The notes beneath the pieces are model-generated. The model was not told the DNA's origin. It did no database searches and saw nothing but the letters and a program-made list of their open reading frames with translations. A stretch of DNA of 64,000 nucleotides from Guyanagaster necrorhizus (Eukaryota > Basidiomycota > Agaricomycetes > Agaricales > Physalacriaceae): positions 1,438,100 to 1,502,099 of the forward strand of contig NW_025064883.1 in NCBI RefSeq assembly GCF_019112545.1, given 5' to 3'. The first letter of the stretch is position 1. Each line of letters starts with the position of its first letter. Made by a program: the position numbers and the translations under genes. Shown piece after piece: positions 45,479 to 57,234 of the stretch.

Positions 45479-46687
45479 ATGGACGAGACAGCAGGAAGTC
45501 TTACTCTCATTCAACTATGTCTGTTCCCTAGGCGTAACATGTCTTTCGCGCCGCATGTTTGGAAAACCCTACTTCCTCTTCGATTCTTCGATGTATGCTT
45601 CAAGACGGAGTTTGTTACTCTGTCAGAAGAAGATTTACCTGCACAGTTCGGCGTGCCTAAGGTCACATTACCGGTTTGTTCTTTGTATTGATATTGGCCA
45701 CTGGGAGAACATCAGAAGTCATTGACATTCAGTTCATGTAGATGCTGCTTATCAATTCGAAAGATCATGGACTCTTACGACATTGCTCAATACGTGCGTA
45801 CATCGGTGGACTGGAAGACTCGGCCTTATTGCTAAAAAAATTCCCAGTTAGAGAAGATGTTCTCGTCCGCAACGAAATCAATCTACGCACCTGGAGGTAA
45901 TGGCGCCGCGGAAGATGACATTGCTGGACGCGCTTACGCGCGTTTCACCGAACAATGGGTGTGTTTAACTCTTTCCACGGTGTAATGTATGATAGGTTCA
46001 CGATAGCAAAGTTTGATAAATGCATAGCTCACGAAATCAGGCCTTGTGCTCTCCACAATGTGCGTTTCACCAAGTGACAAGACAGCTAAACATTGACACG
46101 AACCCAGAGCTATAGTCAATTTCCCGTAGACGATGATATCGCGGACGTGAAAAGCAGGCAACACTTCCTGGAAAAGTTTGGTCAAGCTAAGCTGGACGAG
46201 TTAATTGCCCAAAACGCGAACACGACTTGGAAAAAGGAACAGTACGCCCGGGCGAGGAAGCCGTAAGAAATTTTGAATTCCAGAACAAGACTGACTTTGG
46301 ACGTGCAGACTAGGAGTTTTCGACCTGCTTCCACGAGAACGGCGTGAACGCGGAGAACCTGAGAAGTTCATTGCAGGAACCAAGCCAACACACGCAGACT
46401 TCTGGGTATTTGCGCATGCTCTGATGTCGCTTTCTGATCCACGCCGCCTAACAAATTTCAGATTCTACCCATATTCTTTGACGAACGCAGAGCTTGTACG
46501 AAACACCTGGCGTCACCCAGACCTTCAGCATGTTTCAGCATGGCTAGATGCCCTGTTCGAATCGGGCTTGGTTTCGGAGGGAGAACTGCTGCCTGAAAAC
46601 CTCGTAGGCATCGAAGTGCTTGACAGTGATACAGAAGAAAAGTCCTTGTCACTAGGATTTGGGGCCACTCACATCGCGATCAATTGA
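45479..46687 (+). CDS. Glutathione S-transferase-like protein
   Basis: About six exons. The N-terminal thioredoxin-like half reads SFAPHVWKTLLPLRFFDVCF, KTEFVTLSEEDLPAQFGVPK, then after an intron IMDSYDIAQYLEKMFSSATK, the usual 'DS..IA.YLE' glutathione-binding segment. The C-terminal helical half has EDDIAGRAYARFTEQW, an alpha-helical stretch HFLEKFGQAKLDELIAQNAN, LGVFDLLPRERRERGEPEKF, KPTHADFWVF and LVRNTWRHPDLQHVSAWLDA. The layout resembles fungal GST families such as the UstS/Ure2-like group. I did not settle the intron between KVTLP and IMDSYD, where more than one acceptor is possible. Substrate unknown; detoxification is the general role. Confidence 0.75.
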
Positions 46688-46789
46688 CAACACGATAATG
46701 CTGCAGATTAATCAAGGCAATGAGGTTCGATGACTGTTGTACAATAGAAATAGAGGACGTGATACCGTATATAACCCACCATGTATCGC

Positions 46790-47657
46790 TTAAAAGGCTA
46801 AGCGGAACATGAACTGGAAGCTATATTGTTTAGTGTCTGGGTCCCAATGAGACCAATTCCAGTATCCAGCGTCGTCAGCCTCATCTTCAATCTCGCGAGC
46901 CGGTATACGGAATGCAATGGTCTCATATGGCTCGGCCGCAACCTTGAAGCGGGTGAATATCCAGCAGAAGACTATTCGAATGAGAAATCAACGTACGATG
47001 AGGTATTGGTATGCCTTGTTCGGTGGCTCCCTCTTTTGCTCCCAGGCACTCATAAACCGTCTCCGAGGGATCACTCCTGCTTTGATCTGGGGAAGATGAA
47101 CCTGGACCATCATACCTTCCTTCCCAGTGTCCATATCCCGCACTTTTGTAACCCGGTAACCAGGCCGCCCAATTTTTAGGAAAACTTTTCGTTGGACATT
47201 GCTTTGCGTGGGAGCAATCATCAACTGTGTGTCTTTTGCATCGCGAGCAGCACGGCGAGCGAGATTAGTTTGGTGCTTCTTCCCTTGGGTGTGGGCAAGG
47301 TAAGAGCCTTCGTTTGTGTGAAGGGTCAGACATAGACGACATTCGAGAGAGCCGAGATGGTTGCGAAGAATATATGGATCCTTCAAGGTGAATGAGACTC
47401 AACGTAGCCAGCCATGTGCAATACACACCTTGGCAAGATCTATGGTCTCCAATGCAAGCTTCCTGAGACGTTCACGCCGGTCAACATTTGTCTCTGAAGC
47501 CCCGGCAACACCACCGCCACCGAATTTGGATCCAACACGGTTCTGCAAAATGACGGTCAAAACGAGGTACTAATATTCATCAGTATTGACAGACCTGATA
47601 ATCTGAAAAGTAATGTAAACATAAAACAAGACAGATATCGCAGTAGCACGTACCCAT
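46790..47657 (-). CDS. Splicing factor 3A subunit 2 (SF3A2/Prp11)
   Basis: A U2 snRNP component needed for spliceosome assembly. The protein begins MDYQNRVGSKFGGGGVAG, closely like human SF3A2 (MDFQHRPGGKTGSGGVAS). Then ETNVDRRERLRKLALETIDL, DPYILRNHLGSLECRLCLTL, the matrin-type zinc finger C-x2-C...H-x5-H (CRLCLTLHTNEGSYLAHTQG, KKH), and the SF3A domain with KIGRPGYRVTKVRD, QVHLPQIKAG, PYETIAFRIPAREIED and a C-terminus DTKQYSFQFMF. The start region is split over a 4-base exon (47657-47654, ATGG), an 8-base micro-exon (47602-47595) and the next exon from 47542. No long Pro-rich C-terminal tail as in animals; about 225 residues, like yeast Prp11. Confidence 0.9.
47595..47602 (-). other. 8-base micro-exon in SF3A2
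   Basis: On the minus strand ATTATCAG lies between acceptor TTTTCAG (47603 side) and donor GTCTGT (47594 side). Joining ATGG + ATTATCAG + AACCGTGTTGG gives M-D-Y-Q-N-R-V-G, the conserved N-terminus. Flanking introns are 51 and 52 bases. Confidence 0.75.
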
Positions 47658-47970
47658 GACTGTATGAAACGAGAACTCGAGGATAAAAGTGAAGGTGAGG
47701 TCAGCTTCCCGGCCCTTGCCAAACAAAGACACAGCATCTCATAGGGGTCATTAGCTTTCAGACCCAGGCTTCCACGACAGCCTGCTTTTTTGGGTGAACA
47801 CTGAACGCCAGTTTTTCGAGGGCAAATACTACTGCTACCAAATTCTAAAAGCTACAACAATTTAAAGGCCATCTGTAGAGCACATGCGCGGCAGGAAACA
47901 GGATCATCACGCCAGATCTGAACAACACCCGAGGACCTAGTAATGAATATTTTCTTCTACAGTGCCCGCC
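47658..47970. other. Intergenic region, 313 bases
   Basis: Upstream of SF3A2 and downstream of the p23 stop (both minus strand); holds the SF3A2 promoter and the p23 3' UTR/terminator. No gene seen. Confidence 0.5.
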
Positions 47971-48855
47971 TTACTTGGCCGGCTCAACATCTTCGAGAGG
48001 AGGAAGACCATCATCATCGGAACCGTCATCAGAACCGTCATCCGCCGCGCCAGAGGGTCCGGCACCAGCTCCACCACCCTGGCCCATCTGAGCCATCAGC
48101 TAAAGACAAGTTGTCAGTCAATGTTCATCTAGGGAAGCAACTTCATACCTTTTCAATGTCCATATCGCCCATTCCACCCATACCCATTCCAGGCAGTCCA
48201 CCCATTCCAGGCATTCCGCCCATTCCGGGCATGCCGCCCATTCCACCCATTTCACCCATGGCCTCCATGTCATCTTCAGCCTCGACCGCGACACCGTCTT
48301 GCTCATCTTCGTCGACCCATTTGCTGAAATCAGTCTTCAGGAAGGCATTCCTGACTTTCTCCTTGGTAAGACGAGGCCAGAATTCCTCCTTCTTTTCTTT
48401 CTTTCGAAGTGTGAGAAAGAGAGAACGAGTGTTCAGACGCCTCAATGATTTCTAGACACCATTATGGGTAAGCAAACAGATCTCAGGCAGAGAAAAGACG
48501 TACCTCGGGGTCAATTTCCTCGAAAAACTGTAGGTCGAAGGCGTATGACTTCTCGGGGAAACCTTTTTCTGGGCTGGTCAGAGTCATCAGTAAAGGTAGC
48601 AATGAATTAGTATAGGACAGACGAACTTTCCGGCTTTCGTCTTGAACGATATGCTGGTAGATGTCAAATTGCATTCCAGGGTCGAAGCCTGGATTTCTGG
48701 GACGTTGACGGTGAGATAGATAATGTTCTAGACAAGCGCCGAAAAAAGACGACGCGTCAGTGAGAGAAAAGATCGCGGTCGACGAAAGAACAAACCCTCT
48801 CGTCGTTAGTGTTGGAGCTTCGTTGTGCCCACAGTACTTCAGGATGAGTAGTCAT
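47971..48855 (-). CDS. Hsp90 co-chaperone p23 (Sba1/Wos2)
   Basis: Minus strand. The CS domain begins MTTHPEVLWAQRSSNTNDER, continues LTVNVPEIQASTLECNLTST, and EKGFPEKSYAFDLQFFEEID. Then comes the diagnostic p23 block RRLNTRSLFLTLRKKEKKEE followed by FWPRLTKEK, and KTDFSKWVDEDEQD. The C-terminal tail is a Gly/Met/Pro repeat (GGMPGMGGMPGMGG) and an acidic end DDGSDDDGLPPLEDVEPAK, both usual for fungal p23. It binds ATP-bound Hsp90 and slows its ATPase, in cytosol and nucleus. Introns fall near 48730-48820, 48590 and 48460 and before LMAQMGQGGG. Confidence 0.92.
48163..48250 (-). repeat. Imperfect 18-bp tandem repeat in p23 gene
   Basis: On the plus strand units such as CCCATTCCAGGCATTCCG recur about four times with few changes; they encode the Gly-Gly-Met-Pro-Gly-Met repeats of the p23 tail. 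Such tracts can vary in length between strains. Confidence 0.65.
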
Positions 48856-49141
48856 CGCGTAGATGATGATAATAGAGGAAAGAGATGGGGGCTGGGGAAA
48901 AGCAAACAACCTTGGAAGGATCGAGAAACTTGTGGCAAACAACCAACAACATCGACACAGCTAAGCGCCTGCGACTTGATCTTCGCCGTCCATCATGTGG
49001 TAGCCATTCATTTTTGCTATTTTATCTGGTATTCAACGCTGAAAGTAAGTCTCTCTAGGTGTACTCGATGGTTCTTGCCTCTGTTACTACTCCCACTGCC
49101 AACGGCTCCTCCGTACTTCCTCCTTCTCTTCCTCCTGTCAT
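48856..49141. other. Divergent intergenic region upstream of p23
   Basis: Holds the p23 promoter and probably the 5' end of the unknown gene at 49.1-49.8 kb. A pyrimidine-rich stretch occurs at 49060-49140. No HSE-like repeat was confirmed by eye. Confidence 0.4.
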
Positions 49142-49147
49142 TGACAA

Positions 49148-49783
49148 TGCACGCAAAACCATGGTCAGGCGTTCTCCGTGCTGTCGAACAGCCACTGACT
49201 CTTGTCTAGTTTCTACTGCATTATACTCATCACGAGCCTATTCATTTCCTCATGCTACCGGCAGCCCTTCTCGCTCGATACACCTTTGACCAGCCCTTGG
49301 GCGGAAAACATCACTACTTACAGCCACGCACTTAGTGCCTCGTTGTCGTCTCTGCCACGACGGACGCTGATGCCCACCACAATACGTGCAGTCGATCGTT
49401 GTTGGTGCGATCTATCCTCCGGGGCCTTTTTTGAGCCCTTCAATATGTCCCGATGGGAACACAATACTGTTAATCGACTCAAGGATGACTTGGAGCATCA
49501 ATGGAAAGCGGAATCGGCCAATGCAACGATTGACATCGCTCAAATGAACGAGGACTTTTCGCCGTCGGATATGTCGCGTAACATTGTGGAATCGATATGG
49601 TCCATGATTACTCGCAGCTCTTCGCATTCGAGGGCTTCGGCTCCAGTGATAACAGACACGCTTACGGGTGATTACGTGGCGTCTGACGCGGAGGCTAGGT
49701 ATTCGCTGTTCCATCGACAGCATGATTTACGGCCGTATGGCGTAGACATGAGGATAGATCTCAGCTGGTCGGGCAACATGTAG
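49148..49783 (+). CDS. Unknown protein with N-terminal hydrophobic segment
   Basis: The open frame from 49202 to 49783 encodes about 190 residues and is preceded by an in-frame stop, so an upstream exon is needed. A plausible one starts ATGCACGCAAAACCATG at 49148 and joins through an intron (GTCAGG..GTCTAG) to TTTCTACTGC. The product would begin MHAKPCFYCIILITSLFISS, a single membrane or signal segment, followed by a Ser-rich stretch, SRWEHNTVNRLKDDLEHQWK, an amphipathic region, and a C-terminus LRPYGVDMRIDLSWSGNM. I do not recognise the family. A small mitochondrial inner-membrane (MICOS-like) protein is conceivable from size and layout but unsupported by motif. The start is uncertain. Confidence 0.5.
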
Positions 49784-50039
49784 TACCAAATGCTTATATT
49801 TTCTTTCGCTGCGGATAATAGTCTGTATGTAATGAAGGACAACGGTATACTACTGTATTGCTAGTAAAATTTTGCAACAAAAATGGCCATGTCCTGATCG
49901 TGGGAATGTTAGGTAATGTCCTACTGCCGCTCCGGTACACCGTCCTGCTTAAACTTTGGAACCGTCTTTCTTCAAGCGGTACTCTTTTTCCTCCTTGCCC
50001 TCATCTGTATCGTTCTTCTACGTTTAGACAGCCCGTTAC

Positions 50040-52651
50040 ATGTCTTCTCGTGTCAATGGTCTCTCGGACACCAGTTCAAAGCGTAACGCTCAAGGAACCG
50101 TGGACAACCGAACCGAGAACACAGCAGCGGGACCCAGCAAACTAGAAATCGTCCACAAGGCTTTGTTGGCGCCGTTCAACCATAGAAAGACTGATTCATC
50201 CAAAATACTTTCAGACTGTACGTGTCTCATCGTTTTCTGTCCTGTGCAGTTCGCCCGGATGATCTAGTGCCCAACCGTACCGTGAGTAGAAAACTGATCT
50301 TTTGGATTTTCTCTAGTGGCGCCTGTGATCATGACTCCACGGCTACTGAATGCATCTACGGTTAACTCGAGGCAGCGTTCCACTGTAGGAAATTCGACCA
50401 TTGGTCGGTCTCGTATGGATTTCGCGACACTGGGGCGCGCCCCTCTTCGACTAGGAATGGGCTCTCGACGCATAACTTCACGTGACCTTGAAATCGTAGA
50501 GGCCACCGAGGAGCTCCTTCTGTCTGAAGTACCCGAGCCGGAAGGTGTCACCTCGAACGTCAGTCTCCTTCGCGGCTTTAATGCCACCATACCCAGTGCG
50601 GAGCAAAGTCGGACACGACGAAAGCAGATGCGGAGCGTTGATGCACCGCACCTTGGGCTCAAGAAGTTGGGTATGAATGCAAGAGGAATGCTCGTGGATG
50701 ACGACGACGGACATAGTGTCACCAGCGAGGATGACGTTGTAATGGTTCCACGCGCCGATACCATCCGGAAGACGAAGAGGAGAAAGGGCAGAGAAAGTCT
50801 AAGTGCATCAAAAATATTGGGCAAGGAGGAATTGTCGAGGCAGAAGAAAGAGATTCTGCGGGATAAAGAGAACATCAGTGTTCGAAGAGTATGTCTAAGC
50901 TTTGTCTAAGCTTCTACCTTACTCATGTCCTTTTGCACTGAACTGTTCTCTCAGAGTTTGATTAACGGCGAAATAGCAGAGATCACGGACAAAATACAAG
51001 CACTGGATAATATCCGAAATCAACTTGAGCAAAATCTCCTAAAATTACACGAAGATGAGTTAGAGTTGGATGATGAGCGTAAGTCTTTTCAAAGTCCATT
51101 TCTGATTCTAAATGACGGACTTCACAGTCGTGGGTGTTCGGGAACGACTTGAATTTGAACAAGAATCAAGTAGAACTCCGAAGAAGAGTTCTCAGCCGCT
51201 ACATCTTCTCCAGAGTTCACGGCGGCGAAAGGGCCCTGCCTTCCTACCCTCTGAACACGATGAACTCCCACCAGGCGTAGCATTTATGGCAAGTCACTTC
51301 ATTGCTCGTATCTGCTCTTCTCACCTTGTTTTCTAGACTCTGGAATCGCATGAGACGTCAATAACAGCTTTGGACTTTTCTGAGCCGTACGGCACCCTTG
51401 TTAGCGCGTCCCAAGATGATGCCCAACCAATAGTCTGGGACCTTTTTTCTGGAACAGAGATCGGTCGTTTGCGAGGTCATACTGGACCAGTGAAGTGCCT
51501 ACAGGTGGAAGATCATGTCTGCTTATCCGGAAGTGAAGATGGCACAGTACGCCTTTGGGATCTGAGACGAGTGGAGAGTGATGATACGGATGAGTGGGGA
51601 GATGAGGGTGAGATCGTCAGTCTCAGTGACATCACCGAGGAAAGCGAAAGTGGCGATGAACCTTTGCCCAGATTGAATGGAATTCGGAAGGGCAAAAAAC
51701 CCTTAGAGCTGCGGAATGATCCCTGCACCAGAGTATTGGAAGGCCACACCAAGGTCGTCACTGCCTTGTATTTTGAGGATGACTGCTTGGTACGGCTTAT
51801 CATACCCTTGAAACAACATCGATTGATCCATTTTGCGTAGGTGACAGGTGCTTCGGACAAGACTCTTCGACAGTGGGACCTAACGACAGGTCAATGCGTC
51901 ATGACTATGGATATCTTGTGGGCGATGTCCCACTCATCGACGTCAGTACCTGGGTCGGTAACAAATGGTCTCTTCTCTGGCGCCGCTGCATCGATCGGCA
52001 CTTTTGTAGTCCCAACACCTCCATTCTCAGATGGAAGCTGGGAAATGTACGAAGATTTCGTAGGTGGTGTACAGTTTTGGGGTTACGGTCTGGTTAGCGG
52101 TAGCGGGGATGGCGCGGTTCGAATGTGGGACAGTGCGTCCTCTATCTCCACGTCCCTTCTTATCAATGACTTTCTTTTGAACGCTCAAAGTGCGAACTGG
52201 ACAAGCCCACCGGACACTCTTAGGCCATACTGGACCAGTAACATCCATTCAATTTGACGAGATACATATTGCGAGTGGAAGTCTGGATAAGTCTATTCGG
52301 GTGAATTTCTCTTCCTTTCCACTACGCTGTTGTTGATTAATGTCATAGATATGGGATCTTCGAACGGGAGGCGTATTTGAGACACTGAAATACGACCACG
52401 CTGTCACAGCCCTGCAATTTGACACAAGAAAATTGGTTGCTGCAGCCGGTGAAAATGGCATAAAGGTACGATCATTCGTAAAGGGCTTTCTTGAAGACCG
52501 ATTTGTTTTGTAGGTCTACAACAGAACGAGTATGCAACAGTCGACGCTAAGCACCAACGGACACACCCACCCTGTACAACGGCTAAGATACATGGACCGA
52601 TACCTTGTCTCCGGAGGTCGCGACTCTACTGTCAAGATTTGGTCACTATAG
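50040..52651 (+). CDS. Mitochondrial fission WD40 protein (Mdv1/Caf4 type)
   Basis: Multi-exon gene. The N-terminus ([19 protein letters not shown]) leads to a region [20 protein letters not shown] for partner binding, a long disordered segment, a coiled coil ([40 protein letters not shown]) and then about seven WD40 repeats: [102 protein letters not shown] and [14 protein letters not shown]. This N-terminal helical, coiled-coil, beta-propeller order is that of Mdv1/Caf4, which bridge Fis1 and dynamin Dnm1 at mitochondria. An acidic insertion ([17 protein letters not shown]) lies between blades 2 and 3. Confidence 0.88.
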
Positions 52652-53016
52652 CACGATAATTATTTGGTTTATACCTGTCTGGTTTGCATATACTCATGAA
52701 CATATCCACGAACCAATATCCCCTGCACATCTGATGTATTTATACGCATACAGAACATAGACTAACCTCTTTCAGTGCATATTTAGTTGAGTTCAAGCTT
52801 TCTCACGTCACGGTTTCGGCGTCCTGATGGTCAACAAAGGGACTGATGTGTTCTGATGTGGCATATCTGATGTCAGGGCATGGTGGGATCTACAGCGCCC
52901 GTGCTGTGTGGTTCCGGGGAGTCTACGCCGTTCCTCGAAGAAGGGGGTGATGGCGTGAAAAAAGCGTGTTCGTGGCTTGCCTGTATTCCTACGTTGGTGT
53001 TAGTACTGGGACATCG
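52652..53016. other. Intergenic region, 365 bases
   Basis: Between the Mdv1-like stop and the GH79 start, both plus strand. An open frame at 52880-53016 precedes the GH79 signal peptide but adds no typical sequence. No other gene seen. Confidence 0.45.
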
Positions 53017-55025
53017 ATGGGGTTGTCTGCTCTCTCCCTCTCCCTTGTTCTCGTCTTCCAATTCTTGCATGCTTACGCCGCCGTGAATGTCTCCTGGTCT
53101 ACCATTACCTCAGATTCTTCTAAAAATGTAGTCCAGTCCAATTTCTTGGGAGTGAGTTTCGAGCTCAGTTTCATGGATCAATATTGTGAGTCCACAACTA
53201 TCCTACCGTTCTCGCTGCTCACTAGGTCACAGTTGGCAACGACACATCCACGATTCCCCAGACGATGCTGAACTATCTTTCCCAAATACGCAACCGTACA
53301 GGGTCCAACCCCGTCCGGCTCCGGATTGGCGGCAATTCAGCGGATAGCTCAACATATTTACAAAATCAAACCTCGCCGATGCTCAAGCTCACTGATCCGG
53401 ATGCCAACTCTAACAACCAGCCTGTGGATTATGGTCCTATGCTATGGGACGTGCTGCAAAGTGTGTCGGGCTCGGTCGAGGGGGTCGAGTACCTTATTGG
53501 CGTATCTCTCAGTGACCCCAATAATACGGACGGATCCAAAATTGGCGGAGACGCGAAAAGTATCTTGGGCAATAACTTGGACTCGATCCTCGTAGGGAAC
53601 GTCAGTAGTTATTCTACTCCCCTGACCATTTCTCGCACATCTCAGTCTAACCGCACAGGAACCAGATTTGTATACTTCTCACGGTAATAGACCCTTGTTA
53701 CAAAATTACACGGTCCAGGACTACATTGGGGTGTGTGTTTGATTTGATGTGTATCTTGGCATCGTTTGGGCAATTTGATTGCAGGAGTTCTCGGAAGTCT
53801 CGGATTACCTGAATAATACTTCTGCGGGCGACTTGCTGAACAACCAGATCTGTTCTGGTCCTACGATATGCTGCGATTGGGTACGTCGGTCAGGTTTTTA
53901 GATTGATCTATCTAATGTATACCTCAGGATTTGGCGACTCTATTACAGCAGGGCTATCTGGCGACGTTCAGTAACATACTCAAATATATCACGTCAGTCC
54001 ACTCAGAACAGCCTGAGGACCTCCGGGTTTACTCATAGGCTTTTATTTAGCCTACAGCATTATCCTCAGAACAACTGCTTTGGGTCTTATCAGTATGGGC
54101 TACCGTACTATCTTCAACACTCCAACAGTATGTGGCCAGCCCCATCTTACCTGAATTGGAATCAATTTTGTCTCTTCCAGCCGTGGCTCTAGCCGGCTGG
54201 CAGCAGCACGGTATTGATATCGTGGTTTCAAATACTTCTGCTGGCCATCCTCGACTGGTCATGTCCGAATTTAACTCTGCTTCATGCGGCGGCATCGCCA
54301 ATATCTCTGATACCTTTGCCGTTGGGTCACTCTGGACGCTCGACTATGCCTTGCAAATGGCTGCAATCGGCTACTCCGCCGTGTATATCCATACGAGAGA
54401 GAAGGGCGTATTCTACAACCTGATAGACCCTCCTAATCGCACGCTGTCCGGCGATACATGGACCACAAATCCACCTTTCTACGCTGTACTCGTTTTGCCG
54501 GAAATATTACAATCTGACAACGGCAGTATCGTCGTTGACCTTAATTTGGAAGGGTCGATGACTAGCAATAGTACCGTTGCAGGTTATGCTGTTTACGATG
54601 CTGGAAGCCTTTCGGCGTCGAGATTGGTCCTGTTCAACTATGATAACTCTTCGGTGGAGTTCTCCCTGGAAAATTCGGCGTCTGGCCAGCCATCCATCAA
54701 GTACTTGGCTTCGTCGGATATTACGGAAAAGCGGAATATCGCTTGGGGTGAGGAGTCATTTGTGGGTACGAGTGATGGAAAGGCTGTCAATGTGACGCGT
54801 GATACCGATGGGTTCAGTTGGCTTCCCTCCAGTGGGAATTTTGACTGCTCTGGAAACTGCGCGGTAGAGGTACCTGGTCCCAGCCTAGCAGTGGTGTACT
54901 TATCCGACTCGGTGTCTTCGTCGAATTCAACTAAGTCGAATTCTGCTCGACGCACGGTGGTTCCTGCGTCTTTTGCTATTTTTGGTCTTGTCTTTACTTT
55001 TGGATTTTTTTATTTAGGTACTTAG
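53017..55025 (+). CDS. Secreted GPI-anchored GH79 glycosidase (beta-glucuronidase type)
   Basis: Begins with a signal peptide, MGLSALSLSLVLVFQFLHAY (53017). The GH79 barrel follows: NFLGVSFELSFMDQY, VRLRIGGNSADSS, then GNEPDLYTSHG with the acid/base Glu (completed by splicing out an intron between GN and EPD), LQHYPQNNC, and the nucleophile region HPRLVMSEFNSASCGG with Glu. The beta-sandwich GH79C domain continues (VYIHTREKGVFYNLIDPPN). The C-terminus is Ser-rich and ends in a hydrophobic stretch (ASFAIFGLVFTFGFFYLGT), a GPI-attachment signal. Many NxS/T sites suggest heavy glycosylation. About 580 residues with short introns. Likely acts on cell-wall or plant arabinogalactan glucuronic acid; the substrate is inferred. 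Confidence 0.88.
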
Positions 55026-55197
55026 GCTATAGCTTCTCATACTGGTTTTTATATTTTCGATGGACCTAATTTTATCTGGATTTCGACGCGGACCCTATAT
55101 GTTCACGTGATGTTTGAACGCGTGAAAGTCGATTTGAAATTCAAATTTGCTCCCTTCCTAGCTTACCAGAAACATCGCTTGATGCCTGCCTAGCCCC

Positions 55198-57234
55198 ATG
55201 GCAGACGAGGAATCTCCCACCAAAACGCGCACTTTGCGAAAAGCGCCTTCTCTTGTGCTGAATGCTCCTCCGGCCGTATCAGTAAACGCGCAACCGGAGT
55301 ACGCGCCTAGAAAACTGGGCAAGCCTGGATGGACAAGTAGCACTGATGCTGTTCCCGACAGCGAGGAAGAAAACATGTGGGACTTTGTACGATTGACAGA
55401 TATTTCCATGCTAAACCAATGTAGCTACATCCCTAGCAAGAACGTTGATCGGACAGATAGGAAGGGTGTCATTGTAATTTCGTCGGACGAAGAAGACGTG
55501 TACGATTCGACGTAAAATCCATAATAATCCATCTCTCACATCTGCCTGTAGAAGCCGACTCGCGAAATTCACCTCTCCGATGTGTGTGTCCATATTTTCC
55601 AAGTACTGTCACTGACTTGCTTATCTCAGTGGCGACGACCTTTCAAGGGGCCCCAAGAAGCCTAAGCGGGTGGTTCGAAGGATTGTGCAAAGCTCTGATG
55701 AATCTGAAGACGACCCTCGAGAAAACCCCACAACCGAGGAGCCGGAAGTTATTGAAATCTCAGATGACGGGGGCGAAGCGGTATCGCGTATTCCGCAGGT
55801 TTCGGGCCTCTCGAATAGTCGCGTACCTCAAGTTGCAGTATCTGCCGATGGTTCGGTTATGACTTGGTAAGCCCGCTAAGAAAGCAATATGCCAACCTCG
55901 TCCTTACTAGATACTAGGGACGTGCCTGTATCCCCACGAAAACCTTTACGTACACCGTCAAACGGGAATGCCGCCGTTGGACCATCGACCCCTTGTCGAA
56001 GCAAGGAGTTCCCTGGGTTGAAGGCAAGCGTCGATACGACGGCTTCTCCTGCTCCAAAAAATCCTAGGCCACGACCAAATACGAAAAAAGCGCAAGCAGA
56101 AGCCGAATTAAAGCGGCTGGCAGAATTCACCCAGATTCTGTTCAATGATCTCAACAGAGACGTTTTCAGCAGTCGCCTTCCGGCTGACGTCGAGCTCTGT
56201 TGGAGCAAGAGACTCAATACGACGGCTGGTCGCGCAACGTATGCCCGGTGAGATGTCATCCAAAGTGTATGTAATACTCGTTTATTCGATATAATAGGAA
56301 AGATGGCGTTGTTTCCGGCAAAATCGAACTGGCTACCAAGATTCTAGATTGTGAAGGCAAGTGTTATACACCCTCCTTTTCCTGTATGTCTGAGTAGCAG
56401 GCTAGAGCGGGTGATGAAGACACTATCCCACGAGATGTGCCATCTTGCGTGTTGGATAATCAACAAAAAACTCAACGAGAACCACGGTCCTTTGTTCAAA
56501 GCCTGGTAGGGACTCGTAGAATTTCCAACAGTATTATACATTCATTTTTTTCAACTAGGGCGGCAAGAGTGGCTGCAAAACGACCTGATATTGAAGTTTC
56601 GGTATGTCCCTACCGTTGAGAGCTTTTTTGTCCCGTTGACTATGGCAAAAAGACTACCCATGACTACGAGATTTCTTACAAGTTTGAATGGAGTACGTCT
56701 CCGACCATATTATGAGGACAATATCTCTGATTTTTGGACAGAGTGCGAGAAATGTGAATTGGTGTAGGCTCCTGCATTCTTATTTCGATTATCTCGACTG
56801 ACTTTTGCAGCTATGGGCGGCATAGCAAGTCGATCAAACCGGATGATGGCACGTATCACTTATAGTTTCTCGACCCAGCTGACAAGCTTGCGTTAGTGTG
56901 TGGCAGATGTCATGAAGGACAATTGATACCTCTCTTCACTCAACGACAGAGGAGGGCTCCTCAGACGCCGAAGATCAGCCGTATGGCGTCGAGCAAGCCG
57001 AGGGGTATGTTCATATCAGCGACTAAAAGTTTCTACTTAACAGGGTTTGCATCGGCAGATTCGCCACTGCGGATTCAACCCGGGATGTCTGATGCCTTGA
57101 AGGAAGACATGATTGACCTGACGATATGTTCGGTGGATTCCGATGAAGAAGGGGCCGCTGCCGAATCAGATTCAGAGGTGGAGGTGCTCGCTACACTCTT
57201 GGGATCTGCTACGATTGCTGGGCCTAGTTCCTAA
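55198..57234 (+). CDS. SprT-like metalloprotease domain protein (GCNA/Acrc-like)
   Basis: Several exons. The first 200 residues are acidic and disordered (VIVISSDEEDVYDS, EVIEISDDGGEA), with SIM-like hydrophobic-acidic motifs that could bind SUMO. The SprT-like domain follows: LFNDLNRDVFSSRLPADVEL, CWSKRLNTTAGRA, KIELATKILDC and the catalytic HExxH in RVMKTLSHEMCHLACWIINK, then NENHGPLFKAW with the third ligand region. A zinc ribbon comes next (YKFEWECEKCELVYGRHSKS, CGRCHEGQLIPL). The tail is acidic. This order matches GCNA/Acrc proteins, which act on DNA-protein crosslinks in the nucleus. The catalytic Glu and His residues are intact. The first exon ATG at 55198 follows CCCC. Confidence 0.85.
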
